Positions 7,029 to 13,806 of a stretch of DNA of 16,324 bases are shown here, in pieces. Source of the stretch: an uncultured Bacilli bacterium. Lineage in GTDB: Bacteria; Bacillota_I; Bacilli_A; RF39; UBA660. Numbering within the stretch: position 1 is the stretch's first letter; every line of letters starts with the position of its first letter. A program made the translations under genes and the position numbers. The notes under the pieces were generated by a model, which was not told where the DNA came from, ran no database searches, and saw only the letters and a program-made list of their open reading frames with translations. The stretch is taken from the NCBI GenBank assembly GCA_934086815.1, contig CAKOIM010000022.1:1-16324 (forward strand), in the 5' to 3' direction.

Positions 7029-7723
7029 ACGTAAAACAAATACTTTAAATTATATTGATAAAATCTTTTTAACCTTTTTGGTTCTTTTATAATTCTATAT
7101 AACCACTCTAAATTTAACTTAATAAATATTCTCGGAGCTCTTTTTTTACAACCACTTAAAACATCAAAAGAACCACCAACGCCCATAAAAATTCCTTTTT
7201 CTGCTTTATCATAATATTTTAATATTAACTTTTCTTGTTCCGGTATACCTAAGGCAACCAAACAAATATCAGGTTTTAATTTAATTATTTTTTTCATAAT
7301 GGCATCTTTATTTTTAACATAACCATCCGTTGCCCCCAAAAGATTTATATGTGGATATTCCTCTTTTATTCTTTTTACCAATGTACTTAAAATATCTTTC
7401 TTAGCCCCAAATAAATACATACTATAGGAATTTACATTCGCAATATTTAATAACTCTTGCATTAATTCAATACCTGTAATTCTTTCTTTAACAGGCATTT
7501 TTAACCACTTACTAGTTTTAACAACAATAATTCCATCTGGTACTAACGATACAGCTCTATTTGTAAGTAATCTTCTTACTTCTTCATCTTTTTTAGACAT
7601 CATGAGTGTCTCGGGATTAACTGTCACAATAAATCTCTTTTTATCATTTTTCAAGTCATTTTTTATCATATTACAATAAGAATTAAAATCTTTTTTATAT
7701 AACCTATTAATATACTTTTTCAT
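7004..7723 (-). CDS. tagA: WecG/TagA/CpsF family glycosyltransferase (GT26)
   Basis: The TagA/WecG family transfers N-acetylmannosamine or its uronic acid to undecaprenyl-PP-GlcNAc. In Gram-positives this is the committed step in making the wall teichoic acid linkage unit. Family motifs are clear: VNPETL (35-40), PDG (62-64) with D63 as the probable catalytic base by family alignment, RITGIELMQEL (81-91), LFGA, ATDGY, LGIPEQEK, GVGGSFDVLSGCKKRAP and LNLEWLYR near the C-terminus. At 239 aa the length is normal. The C-terminal Arg/Lys/Phe-rich tail (about 195-239) resembles the membrane-targeting appendage of the family. GGTGG precedes the ATG by about 5 nt, inside the end of the upstream glycosyltransferase gene region (9-bp gap), so the two are co-transcribed. 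Other teichoic acid genes (mnaA, tagB, tagF) are absent here, so the exact acceptor and sugar are inferred only. The gene ends in TGA. Confidence 0.92.
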   Translation of the reverse strand: MKKYINRLYKKDFNSYCNMIKNDLKNDKKRFIVTVNPETLMMSKKDEEVRRLLTNRAVSLVPDGIIVVKTSKWLKMPVKERITGIELMQELLNIANVNSYSMYLFGAKKDILSTLVKRIKEEYPHINLLGATDGYVKNKDAIMKKIIKLKPDICLVALGIPEQEKLILKYYDKAEKGIFMGVGGSFDVLSGCKKRAPRIFIKLNLEWLYRIIKEPKRLKRFYQYNLKYLFYVIKEIIFP

Positions 7724-7732
7724 ATTCCACCA

Positions 7733-8998
7733 TTATTCATATTTTTTTAGTAAATCAACGATAACTTTTGCTTTTTTACTCCAATCATTTTCTTTTGCTT
7801 CCTTATCTAAAAGCTTAATATATTTTTTATCATTCTCTAAATTAATTGCTTCATCAATTTTTTTCATAAATTCCTTATGATTACCCCCAATTAAAACGCT
7901 TTCATATTTTAAACATTCTGGCATCTTTGTTGTAACTATCGGTTTATGTAAAGCCATATACTCAAATATTTTAACCGGACTTGTTGATTTAGTTATATCA
8001 TTTATTAAAAAAGGTATCATTAAGACATTTGCACATTTAGCATAATATTTTAATACTTGATAATTTCTACTTCCTAAAAAATAAATATTTTTTTCATTGT
8101 TCATTGCTTCGTCATATGCTTCATCATACTTAATTCCAAACAAAACTATACTATACTTATTTGTTTTAGCTAACTTTTTTAAAAGTTCATAATCAAACCA
8201 TTTTGCTAAAGCTCCATAATACATTAATATAGGCTTTCCTTTTTCTAATATTGCCTTAAAATCATCATCTAATTCATAATCTTCATATTTTTGAAAAAAA
8301 TCATAATCTACTCCATTTGAAGAAAATACCAAGTTATCCTTTCCTCTTTTTTTAATTACCTCTTTTTCTAATAAATCTGCCGTAGTAACAACATAAACAT
8401 CTTTATTATTCATAACATATTCATATTTTTCAATAATATTTTGTGGTAATTCCTTAGTCCCAGCTAATTCCGGAGATAAATGATCAATATATTCATAAAT
8501 TAATTTATAACCATTATCTAAATAATTTTGAATATTTAAAACTGATAACTTCCAATCCGTAGAATATAACTGAATATATTTAGGCTTATTTACTTTTGCT
8601 AATTCTTCCATCAATATTTTATTTAAACTAATATTATTAAAATTAAACAAATAAAGATTATTATTATGCTTTTTTATAGTTTTTACTTTATCTGTCATTG
8701 TAGTAACTTCATAAAACATTAAACATTTATTTTTTGCTAAATTATTAGCTATATGTTGTGGTCTTTGAAATAATTCAACATTGTATCCAAAACTACTACG
8801 CCACAAAATAATTCTATCATAAGAATTTTCCGTTAATACACTTTTAATTATATCTCTATACTTACGTTTATTAAACATTACTTTAAAACTTATTTTATCT
8901 AAATAATTAGCAATAATATAAGCATTCAATTTTTTTAAAAATCCTTTAAAACCATATTTTTTATATACATTAATTAACTTTGATATTTTTTCTTTCAT
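7733..8998 (-). CDS. GT-B glycosyltransferase, TuaH-like
   Basis: This 421-aa protein has the layout of a GT-B enzyme. The N-terminal half contains FQRPQHIANNLA (about 77-88), which recalls the teichuronic acid glycosyltransferase TuaH. The C-terminal nucleotide-sugar half has a motif at about 341-355 (SPVKIFEYMALHKPIV) in which E346 is the usual nucleotide-binding glutamate of GT4-like enzymes. No membrane segments are evident; residues 1-25 are basic and could touch the membrane. It probably adds a sugar to a lipid-linked envelope glycan with the downstream tagA product; donor and acceptor are unknown. I chose the ATG at 8996-8998, with AGGA 11 nt upstream. A GTG three codons earlier (9005-9007) is in frame but only 2 nt from that AGGA. 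It heads a two-gene operon and is divergent from another glycosyltransferase. Confidence 0.85.
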   Translation of the reverse strand: MKEKISKLINVYKKYGFKGFLKKLNAYIIANYLDKISFKVMFNKRKYRDIIKSVLTENSYDRIILWRSSFGYNVELFQRPQHIANNLAKNKCLMFYEVTTMTDKVKTIKKHNNNLYLFNFNNISLNKILMEELAKVNKPKYIQLYSTDWKLSVLNIQNYLDNGYKLIYEYIDHLSPELAGTKELPQNIIEKYEYVMNNKDVYVVTTADLLEKEVIKKRGKDNLVFSSNGVDYDFFQKYEDYELDDDFKAILEKGKPILMYYGALAKWFDYELLKKLAKTNKYSIVLFGIKYDEAYDEAMNNEKNIYFLGSRNYQVLKYYAKCANVLMIPFLINDITKSTSPVKIFEYMALHKPIVTTKMPECLKYESVLIGGNHKEFMKKIDEAINLENDKKYIKLLDKEAKENDWSKKAKVIVDLLKKYE

Positions 8999-9021
8999 TA
9001 CATTCACTTTCCTATATATTT

Positions 9022-9050
9022 ATAATAACAAAACAATTTAAAAAGTGCAA
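9022..9050 (-). promoter_or_regulatory. Candidate promoter of the glycosyltransferase-tagA operon
   Basis: On the minus strand TTGCAC (9045-9050), 17-bp spacer, TATTAT (9022-9027) preceded by TG-T (extended -10). It lies back to back with the plus-strand promoter at 9060-9088, the two -35 boxes being 9 bp apart. Confidence 0.5.
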
Positions 9051-9059
9051 ATATTTACA

Positions 9060-9088
9060 TTGAAAAAACATACTTTTTATTATATACT
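9060..9088 (+). promoter_or_regulatory. SigA-type promoter of the diacylglycerol glucosyltransferase-like gene
   Basis: TTGAAA (9060-9065), 17-bp spacer, TATACT (9083-9088): five of six matches in each box. Transcription from about 9095 gives a leader of about 22 nt that contains GAGG, which supports a start at 9117. Confidence 0.75.
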
Positions 9089-9116
9089 TAAAATGTATAT
9101 TAAAGAGGTAAGCAAA

Positions 9117-10292
9117 ATGAAAATAGCATTATTTACTGATACTTATGAACCTTTTATATCTGGGGTTACAACTAGCATAAAAATGTTAAAAGAAGCCCTA
9201 GAAGATATGAATCATGAAGTTTATATAGTAACAGCCAATTTACAAAATAGAAAATTCAAATATGACAAAAACAATAAAATTATATATATACCAGGTATTA
9301 AAACAAATATTTATGATGCTAGATTAACAAAATTTTATTCTATTAAGGCAATGAAAATAATAAAAAGTTGGAATTTAGATATAATACATTCCCAAACAGA
9401 ATTTGGAATTGGTCTTTTTTCAAGAATCGTAGCTAAAAAGTTAAAAATCCCTGTTGTACACACATATCACACCATGTATGAAGATTATGTTTACTACATT
9501 ACGCATGGTCATTTTGATAATTTAGCTAAAAAAATAGTTGTAAAAATGACAAAATACTACTGTGAAAAAAAATGCGATCAAGTTATTGTACCCACTGAAA
9601 AAATTAAAGATTTATTTATTAATAAGTACAATATAACTAAAAATATAAATGTAATTCCAACAGGTATTGATTTAACAAGATTTAAATTAAATGACAAAAT
9701 AATAAAAGATGTAACTAAACTTAAAAAGAAATTTAAAATAAAAGATACTGATTTTATTATCGGATCTGTCGGAAGAATAGCATCAGAAAAAAGTTTTGAT
9801 AAATTATTAAAAAATGCTCATGCCCTAATTTCCGAAAACTCTAATATTTTTGTCATGTTCGTCGGAGATGGACCAGAGTTAGGAAATTTAAAAAAATTAG
9901 CTAAAGAACTAAACATTGAAAAAAATGTTATATTTACGGGCAAGGTTCCATATGACGAAGTTCCAAGTTATTTTAATTTATTTGATGTAATGACTTCGTT
10001 TTCTACTACTGAAACACAAGGTTTAACAATTCTAGAGGGACTAGCAGCCAAAAAACCAACTCTTTGTATTAATGACGAAAGTTTTAAAGATACAATTGAA
10101 AACAATTATAATGGATATTTATTTAATGATGATTTTGAATTTAGAAAATATGTTGTAACACTTATGCATGACAAAAAATTATATGATAATTTGTCTAAAA
10201 ATGCCTTTAACAGTATCTACAAATATTCTAAAGAAGTATTCGCATCCGAAGTATTAAAAGTTTATCATAAAGCAATAGAAAAAAAGAAGTAG
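9117..10292 (+). CDS. GT4 glycosyltransferase, 1,2-diacylglycerol 3-glucosyltransferase-like
   Basis: The 391-aa protein resembles the GT4 enzymes that put glucose on diacylglycerol (Acholeplasma alMGS; LafA and BgsB of Listeria and enterococci). These make the membrane glycolipid that also anchors lipoteichoic acid. Typical elements are the start MKIALFTDTYEPFISGV, TEFGIGLFS (94-102), the very characteristic VVHTYHTMYEDYVYYI (113-128), PTGID (181-185), GSVGR (216-220) and the EX7E pair E299/E307. It is a peripheral membrane enzyme in the family; Lys-rich segments here (about 138-175, 194-210) fit membrane binding. The start at 9117 is fixed by GAGG 8 nt upstream and by the family N-terminus; the frame is open to a GTG at 9045, but that lies upstream of the promoter. 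It stands alone on the plus strand. Whether a second enzyme extends the glycolipid is not visible here. Confidence 0.88.
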   Translation: MKIALFTDTYEPFISGVTTSIKMLKEALEDMNHEVYIVTANLQNRKFKYDKNNKIIYIPGIKTNIYDARLTKFYSIKAMKIIKSWNLDIIHSQTEFGIGLFSRIVAKKLKIPVVHTYHTMYEDYVYYITHGHFDNLAKKIVVKMTKYYCEKKCDQVIVPTEKIKDLFINKYNITKNINVIPTGIDLTRFKLNDKIIKDVTKLKKKFKIKDTDFIIGSVGRIASEKSFDKLLKNAHALISENSNIFVMFVGDGPELGNLKKLAKELNIEKNVIFTGKVPYDEVPSYFNLFDVMTSFSTTETQGLTILEGLAAKKPTLCINDESFKDTIENNYNGYLFNDDFEFRKYVVTLMHDKKLYDNLSKNAFNSIYKYSKEVFASEVLKVYHKAIEKKK

Positions 10293-10313
10293 TTTTTAAG
10301 GATTACTTCTTTT
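10282..10313. terminator. Shared bidirectional terminator between the plus-strand glycosyltransferase and sufS
   Basis: A 10-bp perfect stem (10282-10291 with 10304-10313) with a 12-nt loop. The plus-strand gene's stop TAG (10290-10292) is in the stem. The minus-strand side has the better U-run, and the hairpin starts 6 nt after the sufS stop, so it probably serves both genes. Confidence 0.75.
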
Positions 10314-10319
10314 AATATT

Positions 10320-11516
10320 TTATAACATTTCTTCTTCAATTTTTTCTTTATTTTTTAAAAGTTCTACTAATTCATCTATTTCTTTTTCTGTATTATAAAA
10401 ATACAAACTAACTCTTAGAGTATTAGTAACACCTGTAGCATTTTTTAATATTTTTGCACAATGATTACCTGCTCTTACACATACATTATATTTATTTAAG
10501 TAATATGCAACATCTTGACTAAAAATACCATCTACGTTAAATGCTACTACTCCACTATCTGCCTCTAAATTAATTATATCTACATGGGGAATTAAAACTA
10601 ACTTATCAATTAAATATTCTCTTAAAGCAACTTCCCTTTCATGAATCTTTTCAATACCTATATGATTTATATAGCGAACTGCTTCACCTAAACCAATGGC
10701 TCCGGCTATATTTGGTGTCCCTGCTTCCAATCTAGTAGGTAGTCCCTTTAAATAAACTGAATCAACACTATCAAAAGACTCATTCATTCCCCCACCTAAA
10801 TTAATTGGTTCTAAATACTCTAGTAATTCTTTTTTACCATATAAAACACCTATACCTGTTGGTCCTAACATTTTGTGTCCAGAAAATACTAAAAAATCAA
10901 TATCTAAATCTTGAACATCTGTTTTAATGTGGGGAACACTTTGCGCACCATCCACTATTACAAAGATATCATTTTCATGAGCTAATTTTGTTATTTCTTT
11001 AATTGGTCTAATGTCTCCTACAACATTAGTAATACCTGCAATGGCAATAACCTTGGTTTTAGGAGTAATACTCTTCTTTACATTTTCCTGTGTCACATGT
11101 AAATTTTCATCTAAAGGAATAAAATTTACACGACATCCATATTCTTTTGCTAATCTAAACCATGGTAAAACATTAGATGCATGTTCACTAGTAGTAATTA
11201 ATATTTCATCATCAGCTTCTATTAAATTGGCGATAAAACCTAAAGCAATCATATTAAGACTATCAGTTGATCCACTTGTAAAAACTATTTCTTCTTTATG
11301 TTTTGCATTTATAAATTTTCTAATTTCTTCTCGAGCATTTTCATATTCTAAATCTACTTTATAAGAAATATCATAATCTCCGCGGTGAGCATTAGCACTA
11401 TAATTTTCATAATAATCGGTCATTTTATCAATTACACATTTAGGTTTTAAACTTGTCGCACCATTATCTAAATATATAATATCTTGTTTTAACATTGGGA
11501 AATCTTCTCTATTCAT
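10320..11516 (-). CDS. sufS: Cysteine desulfurase SufS (group II, PLP-dependent)
   Basis: SufS takes sulfur from L-cysteine as a persulfide on its active cysteine and passes it to iron-sulfur cluster assembly. Signature residues are intact: H112 in TSEHASN (stacks on PLP), D189 (pyridine-nitrogen contact), the PLP-binding K215 in SGHKMLGP, and the catalytic C353 in RAGNHCAK. The short loop around this cysteine is typical of group II (SufS/CsdA). The length of 398 aa is normal. The start is supported by GAGG about 7 nt before ATG. It stands alone between a terminator and a shared convergent terminator: sufU, sufC, sufD and sufB, which usually accompany it in Bacillota, are not in the window. 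They may lie elsewhere, or this may be a second desulfurase (csd) with another sulfur acceptor. The 5' leader is long (about 75 nt) if the promoter at 11595-11623 is used. Confidence 0.95.
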   Translation of the reverse strand: MNREDFPMLKQDIIYLDNGATSLKPKCVIDKMTDYYENYSANAHRGDYDISYKVDLEYENAREEIRKFINAKHKEEIVFTSGSTDSLNMIALGFIANLIEADDEILITTSEHASNVLPWFRLAKEYGCRVNFIPLDENLHVTQENVKKSITPKTKVIAIAGITNVVGDIRPIKEITKLAHENDIFVIVDGAQSVPHIKTDVQDLDIDFLVFSGHKMLGPTGIGVLYGKKELLEYLEPINLGGGMNESFDSVDSVYLKGLPTRLEAGTPNIAGAIGLGEAVRYINHIGIEKIHEREVALREYLIDKLVLIPHVDIINLEADSGVVAFNVDGIFSQDVAYYLNKYNVCVRAGNHCAKILKNATGVTNTLRVSLYFYNTEKEIDELVELLKNKEKIEEEML

Positions 11517-11594
11517 ATTAATACCTCTTTTCTAATATACTATAATTTATTCACATAAAAAAACAATAATTATAACAAAAGCCTTGTCCAGTTT

Positions 11595-11623
11595 ATATTA
11601 TCATAAAGATATTTATCTGTCTA
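11595..11623 (-). promoter_or_regulatory. Candidate promoter of sufS with a repeated TATATTATC element
   Basis: On the minus strand TAGACA (11618-11623), 17-bp spacer, TAATAT (11595-11600) preceded by TG-A. The nonamer TATATTATC occurs twice (11594-11602 and 11622-11630), overlapping both boxes, and AGATATTTATCT lies between. A second, weaker promoter (TTGTTT-N16-TATAGT) lies closer to the gene. Confidence 0.45.
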
Positions 11624-11635
11624 TATTATCGAAAT

Positions 11636-11655
11636 AAAAAAAAGCACAATGCTTT
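11636..11655 (-). terminator. Intrinsic terminator of the 160-aa gene
   Basis: A short 6-bp stem AAAGCA/TGCTTT (11650-11655 with 11641-11646) with a 3-nt loop leads into a long U-run on the minus-strand transcript. It starts 2 nt after the stop codon. Confidence 0.65.
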
Positions 11656-11657
11656 AA

Positions 11658-12140
11658 TTATTTTTTTCGTCTTTCTAAACGTTGTACTCTTTCCCCCATC
11701 AATGTTCCTTCTTCAAAAAAGATTCCCTTTTTAAGTGGCTTTTCATATTTTCTTATTAACTCATCATATGATCTACCAACTTGATGTTTAAAAGTTCTAA
11801 TTGCCATTAAAGCCGTCAATAAAGTTTTTTTATCTTCTAAATCTTTCAAATATATTGTTGTTGCTTTTATTGATGAATACCATACATCACCTTTATTACG
11901 CTCTATATGAAACTTAATAGCATAACTAAAATCTTTTAAATGCATTTTTTTAGCTTTTAAACAATAGTCATCTGTTTTTTCATCACTTTCTTCAATATTA
12001 CCTATTATTCCATCAGTTAATAAAACCGATACTTTTTCTCTATTCGAAAGTATAACGTTTTTATGTGGATTTAGATTTTTTAAAACATATCCTTCTATAA
12101 CTTCAACTTCTTCATTTTCATTTAATTTTTTTATATTCAT
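11658..12140 (-). CDS. Hypothetical soluble protein, 160 aa
   Basis: I do not recognise this family. The protein has no membrane segment or signal peptide and is highly charged. Residues 1-55 look beta-rich (EVEVIEGYVL, NVILSNREKVSVLLTDG), 60-100 contain one Cys (C60) and aromatic residues, about 102-135 form a likely helix (KKTLLTALMAIRTF), and the C-terminus is very basic (RVQRLERRKK), which suggests nucleic acid or ribosome contact. That last point is inference from charge only. The start is strongly supported: GGAGG lies about 5 nt upstream of ATG at 12140, and an extended -10 promoter lies before it. It forms a single-gene unit with its own terminator, divergent from a small-RNA promoter. 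Its codon and residue composition match the neighbours. Confidence 0.75.
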   Translation of the reverse strand: MNIKKLNENEEVEVIEGYVLKNLNPHKNVILSNREKVSVLLTDGIIGNIEESDEKTDDYCLKAKKMHLKDFSYAIKFHIERNKGDVWYSSIKATTIYLKDLEDKKTLLTALMAIRTFKHQVGRSYDELIRKYEKPLKKGIFFEEGTLMGERVQRLERRKK

Positions 12141-12162
12141 TTAAACCTCCAATACTAGATTT

Positions 12163-12191
12163 AGTCTAACATAAACGAATTTATTTTACAA
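12163..12191 (-). promoter_or_regulatory. Candidate extended -10 promoter of the 160-aa gene
   Basis: On the minus strand TTGTAA (12186-12191), 17-bp spacer, TAGACT (12163-12168) preceded by TG-T. It is back to back with the consensus plus-strand promoter, with 13 bp between the two -35 boxes. Confidence 0.55.
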
Positions 12192-12204
12192 CCAACAATT
12201 TAGT

Positions 12205-12233
12205 TTGACATAATTATTTTTTTTCCTTATAAT
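12205..12233 (+). promoter_or_regulatory. Perfect-consensus SigA promoter with no gene downstream
   Basis: TTGACA (12205-12210), exactly 17 bp, TATAAT (12228-12233): twelve of twelve consensus bases, the strongest promoter in the window. It points to the plus strand, where no supported protein gene follows; the next thing is a structured stretch ending in a terminator. Confidence 0.85.
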
Positions 12234-12239
12234 GAAATT

Positions 12240-12339
12240 ATGAAGCAACATCTTTTTTCATATTTTTACCAAAATGCCTTATTTAGATGTTGTTCATACA
12301 ATAAAACACAAGTCTATTTTGCTTGTGTTTTTAATTTTT
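12240..12339 (+). ncRNA. Predicted small RNA, about 100 nt, family unknown
   Basis: The transcript would begin near 12240, 7 nt after a perfect-consensus promoter. Two structures are visible. A 10-bp stem with one G-U pair (12244-12253 with 12285-12294) closes a 31-nt loop that is U-rich and contains ACCAAAATGCC. A perfect 10-bp terminator stem (12303-12312 with 12322-12331) follows, then TTAATTTTT. From about 12314 the RNA is antisense to the last codons of the AI-2E transporter gene and to its mRNA terminator. It does not look like SRP RNA, 6S RNA, tmRNA, RNase P RNA or tRNA: the SRP GGAAGCAG-type apical loop and the tRNA elements are missing. A role as a base-pairing regulator through the exposed loop is inference. 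A 42-codon frame beginning at the predicted start runs through the terminator and is not believed. Confidence 0.6.
12303..12339. terminator. Bidirectional terminator shared by the small RNA and the AI-2E transporter gene
   Basis: The stem is AAAACACAAG/CTTGTGTTTT (12303-12312 with 12322-12331) with a 9-nt loop. On the plus strand it is followed by a second T-run up to 12339; on the minus strand the U-run is mostly inside the stem. The transporter's stop TAG (12314-12316) lies in the loop. Confidence 0.75.
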
Positions 12340-13420
12340 CATTAACAGAATTTGCTAAAATACTATAAATAATAGATACAATGGGAACACTTAGAAGCAT
12401 TCCTAATACACCATTTATACTAGCTCCAATAGTAACCGCCACTAAAACCCAAATACCAGGAAGACCAACTGATTTACCAACTACATGTGGATATATTAAA
12501 TTGCCTTCAAATTGTTGTAATACAATTATATAAATTACAAAAATAATTGCTTGTAAAGGATTTATCATAAATATCAAAAATGCCCCTAAAGCGGTTCCTA
12601 TAAACGCTCCAAAAACTGGAATTAAAGCAGTAAAACCTACTAATACAGAAATTGATGAAGCATAAGGAAGACGTAAAATAACCATTCCAATAAAACAAAG
12701 TATTCCAATAATTAAAGCTTCTAAACATTGACCACTTACAAAGTTACTAAAAACTTTATTTGATAAAGTACTTATGCTATATATTTTTTTACGAATATTC
12801 TTAGGCAAGTATGCTTTCATTACCTTATTTGTTTGTTTAATTATTCTTTCTTTTTGAGCTAAAAAATAAATTGCAAACACTATACCTATAGTAACATTAA
12901 TAACACCATTTACTACATTCGTAGCAATACCTAAGGTAGTTTCTATTACTTGATTACTATTATCTTTAATATAATTTGCCGCACTATCACCTAGACCTTT
13001 AAACATTTCCATTATCTCATTTATTACATTGCTATTTATATTATATTTTTCTAATAATACTTTTAAACTAGCATTATAAGTAGGTAAATTATCCGCAAAT
13101 ATAGCAATAGTATTTTGTAAATTAGGAATTATCAAAAGTAGTAAAAGCGTAAAGAAACCAATAACTATACTTAATGCTAACAAAAGACTTATAACTCTTT
13201 TATTTTTAGAATTAGTTAAGTACTTTTTTAACCATTTATTTTCAATAACATTTACTAATACATTTAAAACATAAGCAATACATATACCTACCAAAAAAGG
13301 GGCAAATATATGAACAATATACTTAATAAACGAAAATATTTCTTTAATATAAATAAAAGCAAATATTAACATTACCGCATATAAAATAATTCCCATTAAT
13401 TCTTTTTTATTTAATTTCAT
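12314..13420 (-). CDS. AI-2E family transporter (PerM/YtvI-like membrane protein)
   Basis: This 368-aa integral membrane protein belongs to the AI-2E exporter family (TqsA, YdbI/YtvI, PerM). Members export small molecules or act as sodium/proton antiporters; the substrate here cannot be told. Hydrophobic segments are visible at about 9-26, 33-58, 76-98, 165-188, 230-250, 253-275, 276-302 and 320-355, with a soluble stretch at about 100-160, as in the family. Conserved C-terminal signatures are present: FVSGQCLEALIIG (about 227-239), PVFGAFIGT (268-276), QQFEGNLIYPHVVGKSVGL (about 302-320) and the PGIWVLVAV that follows, then SVPIVSIIYSIL. The start has AAAGGA 5 nt upstream. It is last in the tex operon, 11 bp after the small membrane gene, and its 3' end overlaps the predicted antisense small RNA. 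The family assignment is firm; the name AI-2 exporter should not be read as a demonstrated substrate. Confidence 0.92.
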   Translation of the reverse strand: MKLNKKELMGIILYAVMLIFAFIYIKEIFSFIKYIVHIFAPFLVGICIAYVLNVLVNVIENKWLKKYLTNSKNKRVISLLLALSIVIGFFTLLLLLIIPNLQNTIAIFADNLPTYNASLKVLLEKYNINSNVINEIMEMFKGLGDSAANYIKDNSNQVIETTLGIATNVVNGVINVTIGIVFAIYFLAQKERIIKQTNKVMKAYLPKNIRKKIYSISTLSNKVFSNFVSGQCLEALIIGILCFIGMVILRLPYASSISVLVGFTALIPVFGAFIGTALGAFLIFMINPLQAIIFVIYIIVLQQFEGNLIYPHVVGKSVGLPGIWVLVAVTIGASINGVLGMLLSVPIVSIIYSILANSVNEKLKTQAK

Positions 13421-13431
13421 AACTATCCTTT

Positions 13432-13806
13432 CTATTTACAAGCATTTCCTTCTAAATAATTTATATATATGTTTCTATAATAATTATTATCTTTTATATC
13501 ATACTTAATAATTGTAATATTATTATTTTTATCAAAGTAATATTCATTACACTTTTCTAATGAATTTAAATACCTATCCTTAGTTTTATTTAATTTATCT
13601 TTACTATTTAATGTTATAAAAGATATTTTTAAGTCTTCAGTTTCTTCTAAAAAGTATACATATTTATCTAACTTTATTCCATTACTATTCATTATTTCAC
13701 CAATATATTCTTCTTTAAAAAACGTTTTATTAATAATTAAGAAAAAGGCTACTCCAATAAATAAAAATATTAATGCTACTTTTATTAAATTAAATATTAA
13801 CTTCAT
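13432..13806 (-). CDS. Hypothetical small membrane-anchored protein, 124 aa
   Basis: I do not recognise this family. A single N-terminal hydrophobic helix (about residues 5-26) precedes a polar, Asn/Lys/Tyr-rich domain (30-124) that probably lies outside the cell. It has two cysteines (C86 and C123, the latter one residue from the end), which could form a disulfide. The layout resembles that of the 174-aa protein at 356-880, but I see no clear sequence match. The gene is clearly real: its ATG overlaps the tex stop in an ATGA arrangement, GAGGA lies 6 nt upstream inside tex, and the AI-2E transporter gene starts 11 bp after its stop. Translational coupling to tex is therefore likely. A link to the transporter, for example as an accessory subunit, is only a guess from the order. 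Confidence 0.75.
   Translation of the reverse strand: MKLIFNLIKVALIFLFIGVAFFLIINKTFFKEEYIGEIMNSNGIKLDKYVYFLEETEDLKISFITLNSKDKLNKTKDRYLNSLEKCNEYYFDKNNNITIIKYDIKDNNYYRNIYINYLEGNACK

Noticed and set aside
9045..9116. A 24-residue N-terminal extension of the plus-strand glycosyltransferase starting at a GTG
   Set aside because: The GTG lies upstream of the promoter (9060-9088), has no ribosome-binding site and overlaps the -35 of the divergent operon. The family start MKIALFTDTY with GAGG upstream is at 9117.
11594..11630. The two TATATTATC copies as the start of a repeat array
   Set aside because: There are only two copies with an unlike spacer and no further repeats, so neither CRISPR nor an iteron array fits.
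12240..12339. Small RNA as SRP RNA or 6S RNA
   Set aside because: AAGCAACA is only a loose resemblance to the SRP apical loop; there is no long closing helix and no GGAA-type tetraloop. 6S RNA would be longer with a large central bubble.
12240..12368. A 42-codon plus-strand frame that begins with ATG exactly at the predicted start of the small RNA
   Set aside because: It has no ribosome-binding site, reads through the terminator hairpin, and its second half is antisense to the AI-2E gene. A leaderless peptide is possible but less likely than a structural RNA.
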